Source: Devosia sp. 66-14 (GTDB lineage Bacteria > Pseudomonadota > Alphaproteobacteria > Rhizobiales > Devosiaceae). Taken from it: a stretch of DNA of 64,000 nt. The stretch lies in contig MKVB01000002.1 in assembly GCA_001899085.1 (NCBI GenBank), positions 138,421 to 202,420 on the forward strand. The letters run 5' to 3'. Positions 31,886-40,928 of this stretch are shown here, in pieces. A program made the position numbers and the translations under genes. The notes beneath the pieces were generated by a model that saw nothing but the letters and a program-made list of their open reading frames with translations, did not search any database and was not told the origin of the DNA. Position 1 is the stretch's first letter. Each line of letters opens with the position of its first letter.

Positions 31886-33895
31886 TTACCCCTCCAGCCA
31901 CGCCACCTGTTCCGGCGTCAGCTTGATGTCGAAGGCGTTCATGCTGTCGTCGAGTTCGCCGAGTTTGCGCGGGCCGATCAGCGGGATGGACGGGAAGTCC
32001 TGGGCCAGCACGTAGGCGAGCGCCACGTGGATCGGGCTCTTGCCGAGCTTGGTGGCCAGTTCGATCGCCCGGTCGCGGCGCACGAAGTTCTGCTCGTTGT
32101 ACCAGACGCGCACCATCTCCTCGTTGTCGCGCTTGTCGCGGCCGGCGAGGTCGGTGAAGAAGCCGCGGGCCTGGCTCGACCAGGAGAAGTTCGGGACCTG
32201 GCGATCCTTCAGCCATTGCTTCCACTCGGCGGTGGAGGCGGTGACGCAGCCGGCCCAGATCGGGTCGAGCATTTCGGCAAGGGCGAAGTTGTTGCTGAGG
32301 GCGCCTGGCCGCTGCTTGCCGTGCTTGTCGGCATAGGCAATGGCCTCGTCGAAGCGCTCGCGAGTCCAGTTGGACCCACCGAACGGCCCGCGGATGCGAC
32401 CCTTCTTCACCTCGGCATCCATGGCGTCGACGAACTCGCCCACCGGCACGTCGAGGTTGTCGCGGTGCATGAAGTAGACGTCGACATAGTCGGTCTGCAG
32501 GCGATCGAGCGATTGGGTCAACTGCTTGGAGATGACGTCGGGATAGACCAGCGGGCTGTGGGCGCCCTTGCCGATCACCACGGCCTCTTCGCGCACGCCG
32601 CGCGACTTCTGCCACTCGCCGAACAGTTTTTCGGTGTAGCCGCCGGCATAGATGAAGGCGGTGTCGAAGATGTTGCCGCCCTTCTCCCAGAACGCATCGA
32701 GCAGGATGGCGCCCGAAGCGAAGGTGCGGAAATCCTCAAAGCCGAGCGCCGCGGCGGACGCCTGCTTGTTGACGCCCGGAATGGTGCGCTTGGGGATCAC
32801 CGTGCCGCCGGATTTGAGCGGGCGGCCCGACAGCGTGTTGATACGGCGGTTCGACTTCTCGATGGTGAACTCGATGCCGGCATCGGCGCGCCATTTGTCG
32901 AGCGCGCGGGCCTGGCCGAGGCTGTCGGCCCAGGTCATGCCGGGTGCGGTCAATTCCTGCCGGCCGGCCAGGATGGCTTCGGCAGCGGCGTCGGCTTCGA
33001 ACGAGAACAGGTGCTTCTGCTTGCCGACGCTGATGGTTTCGCGGGAGCCGTCATTGCGGATGATGTCGATCTTGCCGTCGCCGCCTTCGCGGCCACCATC
33101 GGCGAACCAGAAGTTGGGCACTTCGATGCGGCCGTCGGAGCCGAGGATGCGCAGCATGTTGTCCTGGTTGACGAATACCGAGCAGCTGACCTCGGCGATG
33201 ATGCCGTTCTCGAACTGCAGCAGCGCCGCCGCCCAGTCATCGGTGCCTTCGGCGTTGAGGCGGGCCATGCCCGACACCTTCACCGGATCGGCGAAGGGCC
33301 GGCCGAGCGAAGCGCCGGCAATGAAGCGCGACATCGAGACCGGGTAGCCGCCGACATCGAGAATGCCGCCGCCGGCGAGTTCGGAGGCGAAGATGCGGTG
33401 GTCGGGGATGAACTTGCCCATCTGGAAGCCGAAGCTCGACTTGATGGCGCGCACTTCCCCGATGGTGCCGGAGTTGACCAGCTCCCAGAGCTTCTGGGTT
33501 TGCGGGTGGAGCCGGTACATGAAGGCCTCGCCGACAAAGGTGCCGGCCTTCTTGTGCGCGTGGATCACCGCGTCGACTTCGAAGGCGGTGAGCGCCATCG
33601 GCTTTTCGACCAGCACATGCTTGCCGGCTTCGGCGGCCTTGATCGCCCATTCGGCGTGCCCGGTATGGGGCAGGGCGAGATAGACCGCATCGACGTTGGG
33701 GTCGGCGAGCAGCGCATCATAGCCGTGGATGACGCGCGCGCCGGGGAAGTCGTCGGCAAGGCCGGGCTTGTTCGGGTTACGAGTGGCGATGGCCTCGAGC
33801 TTGCCGAGCCGCGAGTCCTTGAGACCGCGGGTGAAGTCCTTGGCAATGGCGCCGGGGCCGATGATCCCCCAGCGGATGGGGGCCTGGATGGTCAT
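31886..33895 (-). CDS. Fusion of Gfo/Idh/MocA oxidoreductase and aldo/keto reductase
   Basis: The 669-residue protein joins two NAD(P)-dependent sugar-type dehydrogenases. Residues about 1-330 form a Gfo/Idh/MocA enzyme: nucleotide-binding WGIIGPGAIAKDF, then VYLALPHTGHAEWAIKAAEA and the catalytic-lysine motif GKHVLVEKPMAL. Residues about 340-669 form an aldo/keto reductase with Asp/Tyr in NIFDTAFIYAGGYTEKLFGE, Lys in AVVIGKGAHS and His in VDVYFMHRDN. No frameshift or stop separates them. It follows the ABC importer genes in the same direction (70 bases after the permease), so the two activities probably process the imported sugar in sequence. Confidence 0.92.
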   Translation of the reverse strand: MTIQAPIRWGIIGPGAIAKDFTRGLKDSRLGKLEAIATRNPNKPGLADDFPGARVIHGYDALLADPNVDAVYLALPHTGHAEWAIKAAEAGKHVLVEKPMALTAFEVDAVIHAHKKAGTFVGEAFMYRLHPQTQKLWELVNSGTIGEVRAIKSSFGFQMGKFIPDHRIFASELAGGGILDVGGYPVSMSRFIAGASLGRPFADPVKVSGMARLNAEGTDDWAAALLQFENGIIAEVSCSVFVNQDNMLRILGSDGRIEVPNFWFADGGREGGDGKIDIIRNDGSRETISVGKQKHLFSFEADAAAEAILAGRQELTAPGMTWADSLGQARALDKWRADAGIEFTIEKSNRRINTLSGRPLKSGGTVIPKRTIPGVNKQASAAALGFEDFRTFASGAILLDAFWEKGGNIFDTAFIYAGGYTEKLFGEWQKSRGVREEAVVIGKGAHSPLVYPDVISKQLTQSLDRLQTDYVDVYFMHRDNLDVPVGEFVDAMDAEVKKGRIRGPFGGSNWTRERFDEAIAYADKHGKQRPGALSNNFALAEMLDPIWAGCVTASTAEWKQWLKDRQVPNFSWSSQARGFFTDLAGRDKRDNEEMVRVWYNEQNFVRRDRAIELATKLGKSPIHVALAYVLAQDFPSIPLIGPRKLGELDDSMNAFDIKLTPEQVAWLEG

Positions 33896-33965
33896 GATAC
33901 TCTCCTCAAGAAATCGGGCCCCAGCGGCAGCGATTCCTGCCGCTGGGACAAGTAGCGGTTAGTCG

Positions 33966-34838
33966 TTATTTCACCGCGCCCAGCATGCCTTCGACGAAGC
34001 GGCGCTGGAGCAGGAAGAAGATGACGAGCGTCGGCAGCGTGGCGAGGATGGTGCCGAACAGGATCATGCCGAAGTCGGGGGTATAGGACGAGGTCAGCGC
34101 CGAGATCACCAGTGTCGCCGTCTTCTGCTCGGGCTTGTTGAGCACGATCAGCGGCCACAGGTAGTTGTTCCAGTTGGCCATGAACACGATGATGATGGCC
34201 GCCGCGTAGGTCGAGCGCATGGTGGGCAGGTAGATGTAGAGAAAGATCTGCCACTCGTTGAGCCCGTCCACCCGTGCCGCGTCGCGCAGCTCGCCGGGGA
34301 ACGCCTTGGTCGCCTGGCGGAAGTAGAAAATGATGAAGATCGAGGCGATGCCGGGCAGCACCACGGCCGCCACGGTGCCGACCAGCTTGAAAGACGAGAT
34401 CATCACGAACAGCGGCACCATCAGCGCCGCGAACGGGATCGAGAGCAGCAACAGCATCAGGGTGAAGATGCGTTCGCGGAATTTCGACCGGAACATCTCG
34501 AAGCCGTAGCCGGCGAGCGAGGAGATGGCGAGGGTCAGCACGGTGCCGACCAGCGCGATGAACGCCGAGTTCCAGAAGATGCGCGGAGCATCGACCGTGG
34601 CGAAAAAGTTTGCGGCGTTGACGAACAGCTGGTCGCCGAACGTCGCCTTGCCGATACCGATATCGACCGAGCGGTTGGTGGCGCCCACCACCATCCAGAA
34701 GAACGGGAAGATCGAGACGAAGGCGGCCAGGCTCAGCAGCAGGTACTTGATGGCGCGAGCAACGAAGTTCGGCAGGTTGAACGAGCGGGTGCGGCGTTCG
34801 ACCCTGGAGGTGGCGAGGGGAAGGGCCTGGTCGGTCAT
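33966..34838 (-). CDS. Carbohydrate ABC transporter permease (MalG/UgpE type)
   Basis: A 290-residue inner-membrane permease of the CUT1 family. It has an N-terminal helix (LLLSLAAFVSIFPFFWMVVG), further helices and the EAA coupling loop ELRDAARVDGLNEWQIFLYI (about residue 190). It ends with VIFFLLQRRFVEGMLGAVK, the typical MalG tail. The ATG overlaps the stop of the MalF-type gene by four bases. The frame is open much further upstream, but those codons are shadows of the partner gene. Confidence 0.92.
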   Translation of the reverse strand: MTDQALPLATSRVERRTRSFNLPNFVARAIKYLLLSLAAFVSIFPFFWMVVGATNRSVDIGIGKATFGDQLFVNAANFFATVDAPRIFWNSAFIALVGTVLTLAISSLAGYGFEMFRSKFRERIFTLMLLLLSIPFAALMVPLFVMISSFKLVGTVAAVVLPGIASIFIIFYFRQATKAFPGELRDAARVDGLNEWQIFLYIYLPTMRSTYAAAIIIVFMANWNNYLWPLIVLNKPEQKTATLVISALTSSYTPDFGMILFGTILATLPTLVIFFLLQRRFVEGMLGAVK

Positions 34839-35719
34839 TTGCTGCGATCCCGTGCGATGACGAACTGCGCGAAGCTCAGGACGGCGACGAGCAGCACGAT
34901 GACCCAGGAGACAGTGGCCGAGTAGCCGAAGCTGGGCATGAACTTGAAGGTCAGGTTGTAGATGTAGAGCGACAGCGTCAGCGTCGAATCCGACGGGCCA
35001 CCCTGGGTGATGTTGTTGACCTCGTCGAACAGCTGCAGCGTGCCGATGGTCGAAATGATGGTGGTGAACAGGATCACCGGCTTCAGCATGGGGACGGTGA
35101 TGTACCAGAACTGGTGCCAGCCCGAGGCGCCATCGATGCGCGCCGCTTCGTAGATCGAGCGGTCGACGTTCTGCAGCGCCGCCAGGTAGAACACCATGTT
35201 GTAGCCGGTCCAGCGCCAGGTGATGGCGATGATGATCAGGACCTTGGCCCAGAACGGATCCTGCAGCCAATGGATCGGCTCCTGGATGATCCAGACCGCC
35301 ATCAGCATGTTGTTGACGACGCCGTCGGTGGCGAACATCGACTTGAACAGGGTCGAGTAGGCGATCAGCGAGGTGACGCAGGGCAAGAAGATCGCGGTGC
35401 GGAAGAAGCCGCGGAAGCGGAGCTTTGGGTCGTTCAGCGCCACTGCCGCCAGCAGCGCCAGGCCGATCATGATCGGCACCTGCACGACGAGGAAGGTCAG
35501 GGTGTTGACCAGCGCGCGGATGAAGACCGGGTCCTTGGTCAGGCGGACGATATTGGCGAAACCGCCGAAATTGAAGTTCATCCCCTTGCCGACCTGGAAG
35601 CTCATCCAGAGCGACCACAGGATCGGATAGAGCATGAAGATGCCGAGCAGCACGAGGGCGGGCGCGATGAACGTCCAGCCGGTGATGTGCTCGGTTCGGC
35701 CAAGTCTTGCGTTTGCCAT
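34835..35719 (-). CDS. Carbohydrate ABC transporter permease (MalF/UgpA type)
   Basis: The 294-residue CUT1-family permease has ITGWTFIAPALVLLGIFMLY at the N-terminus and the EAA loop SIYEAARIDGASGWHQFWYI (about residue 189). The conserved LFDEVNNITQGGPSDSTLTL, which faces the binding protein, follows at about residue 227. It forms the channel with the downstream MalG-type protein. No ATPase gene of this system lies nearby, so it must use a shared MsmX/UgpC-like ATPase encoded elsewhere. Confidence 0.92.
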   Translation of the reverse strand: MANARLGRTEHITGWTFIAPALVLLGIFMLYPILWSLWMSFQVGKGMNFNFGGFANIVRLTKDPVFIRALVNTLTFLVVQVPIMIGLALLAAVALNDPKLRFRGFFRTAIFLPCVTSLIAYSTLFKSMFATDGVVNNMLMAVWIIQEPIHWLQDPFWAKVLIIIAITWRWTGYNMVFYLAALQNVDRSIYEAARIDGASGWHQFWYITVPMLKPVILFTTIISTIGTLQLFDEVNNITQGGPSDSTLTLSLYIYNLTFKFMPSFGYSATVSWVIVLLVAVLSFAQFVIARDRSK

Positions 35720-35795
35720 GCCAACTCCCCCGACAGGCGACTACACAACAGCTGCCGGTCGCACCCCGGCGAGGAGCGCGACCGTCAACGGGAGG

Positions 35796-35824
35796 CGGAG
35801 GCGGGACGCGTGGCCCCGCCTCCG
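35796..35824. other. Intercistronic hairpin after the second binding-protein gene
   Basis: CGGAGGCGGG and CCCGCCTCCG form a perfect 10-base stem (9-base loop) six bases after the binding-protein stop. As in the first importer, this probably favours accumulation of the binding-protein message over the permease part. Confidence 0.5.
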
Positions 35825-35830
35825 AACCCG

Positions 35831-37111
35831 TTACTGCATCTGCTGGCTGGCCTGGTCGTTGATGGCCTTGAGCGCGTCGTCGACGCTGCCGCCCTTGGTG
35901 ATGGCCGGAAGCTGCGCGATCACCGCCGCGTCCACTTCGGCGGTGTAGATGCCGTAGTCGATGCTCGGGATCTTGGCCTGCCAGTCGGAGAAGTTCGCCC
36001 AGACCGGCTGGCCGCCGAAGAAGTCGTCCGAAGCCTTGTAGGCAGCGCCCTGGCTCGCCGGGAGCCAGGTGCTGAAGGCGCCCTGGCCGATGAGGATCTT
36101 CTGGTAGAAATCGACGTCGGTCGCCCAGATGGACTTGAGGAAGTCGACGGCGGCGTCCTTGCCGGCGCCCGACGACAGCACGTACCAGCTCGAGCCGCCT
36201 TCGTTGGAATAGCCGGTGGCGCCTTCGACGCCTTCGAGCTTGGGAATGGGGGCCACGCCCCACTTGCCGGCCTGGTCGGGCTGCGACTTGATGGTGCCGG
36301 TCATCCACACGCCATTGAGCGCGACGGCGGTTTCGCCCGAGGTGAAGGCGCCGGTAAACTCGGTCCAGCCGGAGGCGGGCTTGACGATGTCGGCCTGCCA
36401 GATCTTGGCGTAGGTCTCGAGCGCGGCCTTGAGCGGCTTGTTGTCGACGATGTTGAGGCTGCCGTCGGCGTTGAAATACCAGGCACCGGCCGACTGCATC
36501 ATGACGCGGATGATGCCGTCGCCATTGAGGTCGAGGGCGATGAGGTTATGGCCGGTCTTGGCCTTCACGTCCTTGCCGATCTGGATGAACTTGTCCCAGG
36601 TCAGGTCCTGCAGGTCGGCGGCCTTGTAGCCGGCCTGTTCGAGGTAGTCGGCACGGTAGAACAGGCCCGTGACGCCCGAGTCGAAGGGCAGCGAGTAGGA
36701 CTTGCCGTCATAGGTGGCGGCCGCGACCTTGTAGGGCGCGAAGGCGGTCATATCGATCGAGTCGGACAGCGGCACGAAGGCGCCCGGGAACGACTGCAGG
36801 TATTTCTGCGCCACGTCATCCTGGATCAGCACGATGTCGGGCAGGCCGGTGGTGTCGCCGGCGAGCAACTGGGTCTGCAGCTTCTGACGGATATCGTCCT
36901 GCTGCATGCTGTCGTCGATCTTGATGTTGACGTCCGGATGCGACGGGGCATAGCGCGACGCGGCTTCCTTCATGGCGGCGCCGTTGAAATTGGTATCCCA
37001 GGCCCAGACGGTGACGTCGACGGCCATGGCCGCGGTCATGGTGAGCATGGAGACGCCGGCAGCTGCTGCTATGGCGAGCGCGTGGCGCCAGCGCGATGCG
37101 GTGGTAGTCAT
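35831..37111 (-). CDS. Extracellular sugar-binding protein of the second importer
   Basis: The 426-residue protein starts with a signal peptide (about 31 residues, ending ...LTMTAAMA before VDVTVWAWD). It is an SBP_bac_1/CUT1-type binding protein, with VTVWAWDTNFNGAAMKEAAS, then LPDIVLIQDDVAQKYLQSFP, SLPFDSGVTGLFYRADYLEQ and FTSGETAVALNGVWMTGTIK. The start has a good ribosome site (GGGAGGA, five bases away). It heads the operon SBP-permease-permease-fusion oxidoreductase and is divergent from the AraC regulator with only 50 bases between start codons. The ligand is not predictable. Confidence 0.92.
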   Translation of the reverse strand: MTTTASRWRHALAIAAAAGVSMLTMTAAMAVDVTVWAWDTNFNGAAMKEAASRYAPSHPDVNIKIDDSMQQDDIRQKLQTQLLAGDTTGLPDIVLIQDDVAQKYLQSFPGAFVPLSDSIDMTAFAPYKVAAATYDGKSYSLPFDSGVTGLFYRADYLEQAGYKAADLQDLTWDKFIQIGKDVKAKTGHNLIALDLNGDGIIRVMMQSAGAWYFNADGSLNIVDNKPLKAALETYAKIWQADIVKPASGWTEFTGAFTSGETAVALNGVWMTGTIKSQPDQAGKWGVAPIPKLEGVEGATGYSNEGGSSWYVLSSGAGKDAAVDFLKSIWATDVDFYQKILIGQGAFSTWLPASQGAAYKASDDFFGGQPVWANFSDWQAKIPSIDYGIYTAEVDAAVIAQLPAITKGGSVDDALKAINDQASQQMQ

Positions 37112-37161
37112 GTAGTCCTCCCGTTTTCATTTGGCTCACCTTGGGCAAGCGTGGTTAGAAT

Positions 37162-38103
37162 ATGCGACCAAAGGCGCATGTCCGCGACAAAGGGAAACTC
37201 GACTTGGCGGAAAGTAAGGTAGAGCAGCGGCCGGTGTACCAACCCAACGCCAGCAGCGTTGAGGCCCATCCGACGATCCTGTCGACCTTCCACAACCACC
37301 CGCTGGTGATGCTGAAACCGCATTGGCATGCGCAGGTCGAGGTCAACTTCATCGTCTCGGGCACCGTGCACTATCGCATGCACACGCACGAGCTGACGCT
37401 CTCGGCCGGCCACATGGTGCTGTTCTGGGGCGGGCTGCCGCACCAGATGTATGATCTGTCGGACGATGCGATCTATGCCGGGGCGCATCTGCCGCTGATG
37501 CACTTCTTCCGGCTGCGACTGCCCGAGGACGTGCCGCACAAGCTGATGCAGGGCACGACGCTCCTCAGCTGCACCCCCGACGATTCCGACGCGCATAATT
37601 TCGAGCGCTGGAACCGCTATGCCCGCTCGGGCGATGCGGTGAAGGCGCAGCACGCCGTGGATGAATTGCTGCTGCGGCTCGAGCGGGTACGGTTCGAGCC
37701 CTACGAGCTGGTCGGCAACAGCAAGGCAGAAGGCCACGCGGTGGAAACCGCCGAAGTGCAGTCGTCGCGCAATGTCGGCAGGATGTGCGACTACATCGCC
37801 GAGAACTTCCTGCACGAGATCGACTCGGTCGACATCGCCCGGGCGGCGAACCTCCATCCGAAATACGCCATGAGCATCTTCAAGCGCTCCACCGGCATGA
37901 CGCTCAACGAGTATGTCAGCCTCCTGCGATTGAGCTACGCTCAGGCGCTGCTGCTGCGCGACGATGCCAATGTGCTGCGCGTCGCGATGGAATCCGGGTT
38001 CGGTTCGCTCAGCGCCTTCAACAAGTCGTTCCGCAAGATCGCCGGCATGTCGCCGTCGGATTTCCGCCGCGACGCCTTCATCCCCGGAGCGCTCGCCTCC
38101 TGA
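37162..38103 (+). CDS. AraC-family regulator with N-terminal cupin domain
   Basis: The 313-residue protein has an N-terminal cupin sensor (LVMLKPHWHAQVEVNFIVSG, then MHTHELTLSAGHMVLFWGGL). Two helix-turn-helix motifs follow at the C-terminus (VDIARAANLHPKYAMSIFKR and NVLRVAMESGFGSLSAFNKS). This is the MelR/RafR-type layout that responds to imported sugars. With the divergent importer start only 50 bases away, it very likely activates that operon. The start could be later (TTG 37204), which would enlarge the promoter gap. Confidence 0.9.
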   Translation: MRPKAHVRDKGKLDLAESKVEQRPVYQPNASSVEAHPTILSTFHNHPLVMLKPHWHAQVEVNFIVSGTVHYRMHTHELTLSAGHMVLFWGGLPHQMYDLSDDAIYAGAHLPLMHFFRLRLPEDVPHKLMQGTTLLSCTPDDSDAHNFERWNRYARSGDAVKAQHAVDELLLRLERVRFEPYELVGNSKAEGHAVETAEVQSSRNVGRMCDYIAENFLHEIDSVDIARAANLHPKYAMSIFKRSTGMTLNEYVSLLRLSYAQALLLRDDANVLRVAMESGFGSLSAFNKSFRKIAGMSPSDFRRDAFIPGALAS

Positions 38104-38163
38104 GCTTGAATTCTCGGGCGGCGGCATTGTAACGATGCCAAAATCCAGCTTGGGGAATTGTCT

Positions 38164-39156
38164 ATGTTCGTAGTGGGTGGAGAGAGCCTGATCGACCTGA
38201 TCTCGGAGCCGGTCGGGGCCGATGGCGTCATCCGCCTCGTGGCGCACCAGGGCGGCTCGCCCTATAACTGCGCCATCGCACTTTCAAAGCTCGGCAACGA
38301 TACCGGCTTCCTCTGCCCGATCAGCACCGATGGCCTGGGCACCTACCTTCTGGCGCCGCTGGCGGAAGCCGGGGTGAAACCGCTGCTCGGCGAGCGCGTC
38401 GAGGCCTACACGACGCTGGCGGTGGTGACGTTCGACGCCAGGAAAAGCGCGCAGTACGGTTTCTATCGCAATGCCGACCGCGCCTTCACGCGCGAAGGGC
38501 TGATCGCGGCGCTGCCGCAGCGGCTCGAGGCATTCCAGGTCGGCGGCTTCTGCCCGATCGAGCCGGAAGACGCGGGCGTATGGCTGGACGTGGCGCAGGA
38601 AGCGGCGCGGCGGGGCGCGACGCTCACCATGGACCCCAATGTGCGGCCGTCGCTGGTGCCGGATTTCGCCGGCTACAAGCAGCGGCTCTCGAGCTTTCTC
38701 GGCATCGTCAACCTGGTGAAGGTGTCGATCGAAGATCTCGCGTCGCTGGAACAGAACCGGGCGGTGCGCGCCACCGAGCTGACAGCAGCTGAGGTCGAGG
38801 CGCTGGTGGAGAAGTACACCGCCGATTTCCTCGGCCGGCCAAATTGCGAACTGGTGATCGTCACCTTCGGCGAAGAGGGCAGCCGCGCCTTCACCCGATC
38901 AGGTTCGGCGCGGCAGGATGTTTACCCCGCCGTGCCGTTCGGCGACACGGTGGGCGCCGGCGACACGCTGATGGCGGCGGTGCTGACCCTGCTCAATGAA
39001 CAGGGCAACCTCAAACCCGGCAGGCTCGGTGCCATGGGCGATGCGGCGCTGGCGAAAATGCTGCGCTTCGGGGCGGTGGCTGCGGGGCTCAACTGCCAGT
39101 TCGTCGGCTGCCACCCGCCGACCCGCGCCGAAGTGGATGCGGTTCTGGCCGACTGA
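38164..39156 (+). CDS. PfkB-family carbohydrate kinase (fructokinase-like)
   Basis: The 330-residue sugar kinase begins MFVVGGESLIDLISEPVGAD and contains the substrate-side HQGGSPYNCAIALSKLGND (signature 1). The anion-hole/catalytic motif AVPFGDTVGAGDTLMAAVL (about residue 258) has the catalytic Asp in GAGD. ATP-dependent phosphorylation of fructose or a related ketose is typical. GGGGA precedes ATG 38164 and is preferred over the in-frame TTG six bases upstream. It follows the AraC gene by 60 bases and should act on the sugar delivered by the adjacent importer. Confidence 0.9.
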   Translation: MFVVGGESLIDLISEPVGADGVIRLVAHQGGSPYNCAIALSKLGNDTGFLCPISTDGLGTYLLAPLAEAGVKPLLGERVEAYTTLAVVTFDARKSAQYGFYRNADRAFTREGLIAALPQRLEAFQVGGFCPIEPEDAGVWLDVAQEAARRGATLTMDPNVRPSLVPDFAGYKQRLSSFLGIVNLVKVSIEDLASLEQNRAVRATELTAAEVEALVEKYTADFLGRPNCELVIVTFGEEGSRAFTRSGSARQDVYPAVPFGDTVGAGDTLMAAVLTLLNEQGNLKPGRLGAMGDAALAKMLRFGAVAAGLNCQFVGCHPPTRAEVDAVLAD

Positions 39157-39174
39157 CGGTTTGGCAGGAGCAGG

Positions 39175-39285
39175 TCAGTCGAACATCTCCGATGAGATGC
39201 GGCTAGCAGAGTCAATAACGCGCACCACCCGCAGCGTGGTCGCGTCTAAGTCGAAGAACACGAGATAGCTCCTTTGGGGAGCAAA
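39175..39285 (-). pseudogene. Remnant of a ParE/RelE-type toxin C-terminus
   Basis: In the minus frame an open stretch of 36 codons after an in-frame TAG reads FAPQRSYLVFFDLDATTLRV followed by VRVIDSASRISSEMF. This matches the last two strands and C-terminal helix typical of RelE/ParE superfamily toxins (RSYxxFF...RVxRVxxxxRxxxxxF). No start codon and no N-terminal part are present, and no antitoxin gene is adjacent. It is therefore a decayed fragment and not an active toxin. Confidence 0.5.
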
Positions 39286-39303
39286 CTATCACTTTATGAT
39301 AGT
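39285..39303 (-). terminator. Weak hairpin downstream of nadB
   Basis: ACTATCA and TGATAGT pair around a 5-base loop nine bases after the nadB stop (minus strand). The stem is AT-rich and the following TTTG is short, so it may be a weak terminator. Confidence 0.3.
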
Positions 39304-39311
39304 CGTGGCCA

Positions 39312-40901
39312 TCATGCCTCGGCGCGGATGGCCAGCGCGTCGTCCAGCGTCATCTCGGTATGGTGCTCCCACTCCGGCCGGGGCTCGGGGAAATCGGTGC
39401 GGAAATGGCCGCCGCGACTTTCCTCGCGCTTGAGGGCGCCGGCGGCCACCAGCGTGGCCGAGGTGGTCATGTTGAGGAACGAGCGCGTCACCCCCTGCGC
39501 CGTGGCCTCGAGTTCGCCGATGCTGCGCAGCGCCGTCCGCAGGTCCGCCGCGTTGCGCTCCACGCCAACCAGGTCGGTCATGACGCGGCGCAGCTCCTGC
39601 ACCGATTTGTGGTTGCGCAGGCGCTCCTCGACCGCCTCGCCCTCGACGGGGTCCCAACTGATGCCGGGGAACGGGGCGAGCGGGTTGCGCAGCGGTTCGA
39701 GCCCGGAAATGTCGGCGGCGATGCGCGCACCGTAGACCACTGCTTCGAGCAGTGAATTCGAGGCGAGCCGGTTGGCACCGTGCAGCCCGGTGGACGAGCA
39801 CTCGCCGGCGGCCCACAGGCCGGGCAGCGACGAGCGGCCGGTGGCTTCGACCTTGACGCCGCCCATATGGTAGTGGGCTGCCGGCGTGACCGGGATCAAC
39901 TGGGTCACCGGGTCGATGCCGAAATCGGTGCAGTATTTCGCGACTGTCGGGAAGGCGGTGAGGATGCGTGCGCCGATCGCCGTGCGGGTGTCGAGGAACA
40001 CCTTTCGGCCGGCCTTGATCTGCCGGTAATTGGCGCGAGCGACGATATCGCGGGGCGCCAGTTCGGCATCGGGGTGCACCGCCAGCATGAAGCGCTCGCC
40101 GAGATCGTTGACCAGAATGGCCCCTTCGCCGCGCAGCGCCTCGGTGGCGAGCGGCGCCGGATCGGCGCCGGTGGCGATGGCGGTGGGGTGGAACTGCACG
40201 AACTCGGGATCGGCGATCAGCGCGCCGGCGCGGGCCGCCATGCCCATGGCGTGGCCGCGTACGCCGGGCGGATTGGTGGTCACGGCATAGAGGCCACCGA
40301 GCCCTCCGGCGGCGAGCACGGTGGCGCGAGCCCGGATCAGCACCGGTTCGCCGTAACGGTCGCCGAGCTTGCGGGCATAGACGCCGATGATGCGGCCATC
40401 GGCGCGGGCGAGGTCCATCACCGTCAGGCCCTCGACGATGCGGATCGACGGGGTCTTGCGCACCTGGGCGATGATCGCCTGCATGATGGCGTAGCCGGCG
40501 CGGTCGCCTTCGACGCGCACCACGCGGTTGCGCGAGTGCGCTGCTTCCTTGCTCAGCACATAGTGGCCGAGTTCGTCGCGATCGAACGGCGTACCCCAGC
40601 GGGCGAGATCCTCGATGCGGGCCGCGGCCTCGGCGGTCACCGACTCCGCCTCGTCCTCATCGACGATGCCGGCGCCGGCGATCTCGGTGTCGACGGCATG
40701 GGCATGCGAGGTGTCGCCCGGGCCGACGGCGGCAGCGACGCCCCCTTGGGCCCAGGCGGATGAGGCGCCATTGCCCAGCGGCACGGGAGAGATGACGGTA
40801 ACAGGGCGGGGCGCCAGCTTCAGCGCGCAGAACAGGCCGGCAAGGCCAGCGCCGACGATGAGCGCACCGTCGGCGTTGAGGACGTTGTCAGTGATAGTCA
40901 T
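39312..40901 (-). CDS. nadB: L-aspartate oxidase NadB
   Basis: The 529-residue FAD enzyme converts L-aspartate to iminoaspartate, the first step of de novo NAD synthesis. It has the dinucleotide motif LIVGAGLAGLFCALKLAPRP at the N-terminus, SSAWAQGGVAAAVGPGD (about residue 46), and HYMGGVKVEATGRSSLPGLW (about residue 344) with GECSSTGLHGANRLASNSLL. These distinguish it from succinate dehydrogenase. It lies 27 bases after the DUF1508 gene in the same direction as nadA, so the three form an operon. nadC, often third in this operon, is not present in the window. Confidence 0.95.
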   Translation of the reverse strand: MTITDNVLNADGALIVGAGLAGLFCALKLAPRPVTVISPVPLGNGASSAWAQGGVAAAVGPGDTSHAHAVDTEIAGAGIVDEDEAESVTAEAAARIEDLARWGTPFDRDELGHYVLSKEAAHSRNRVVRVEGDRAGYAIMQAIIAQVRKTPSIRIVEGLTVMDLARADGRIIGVYARKLGDRYGEPVLIRARATVLAAGGLGGLYAVTTNPPGVRGHAMGMAARAGALIADPEFVQFHPTAIATGADPAPLATEALRGEGAILVNDLGERFMLAVHPDAELAPRDIVARANYRQIKAGRKVFLDTRTAIGARILTAFPTVAKYCTDFGIDPVTQLIPVTPAAHYHMGGVKVEATGRSSLPGLWAAGECSSTGLHGANRLASNSLLEAVVYGARIAADISGLEPLRNPLAPFPGISWDPVEGEAVEERLRNHKSVQELRRVMTDLVGVERNAADLRTALRSIGELEATAQGVTRSFLNMTTSATLVAAGALKREESRGGHFRTDFPEPRPEWEHHTEMTLDDALAIRAEA

Positions 40902-40928
40902 CGGTCTCCCCCGGGCAGAACGCCCGGA

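Noticed and set aside
31790-33955. A 721-codon plus-strand open frame opposite the oxidoreductase fusion
   Set aside because: The minus strand carries two complete enzyme domains with catalytic residues; the plus frame shows only low-complexity His/Gly/Ala/Asp runs.
35114-37222. A 702-codon open frame on the plus strand across the second importer
   Set aside because: It is antisense to two well-supported genes (permease and binding protein), has no domain signature and a composition expected from the complement of GC-rich codons.
39175-39285. A functional toxin-antitoxin pair
   Set aside because: Only the C-terminal third of a RelE/ParE-like protein is open, with an in-frame stop before it and no antitoxin gene.
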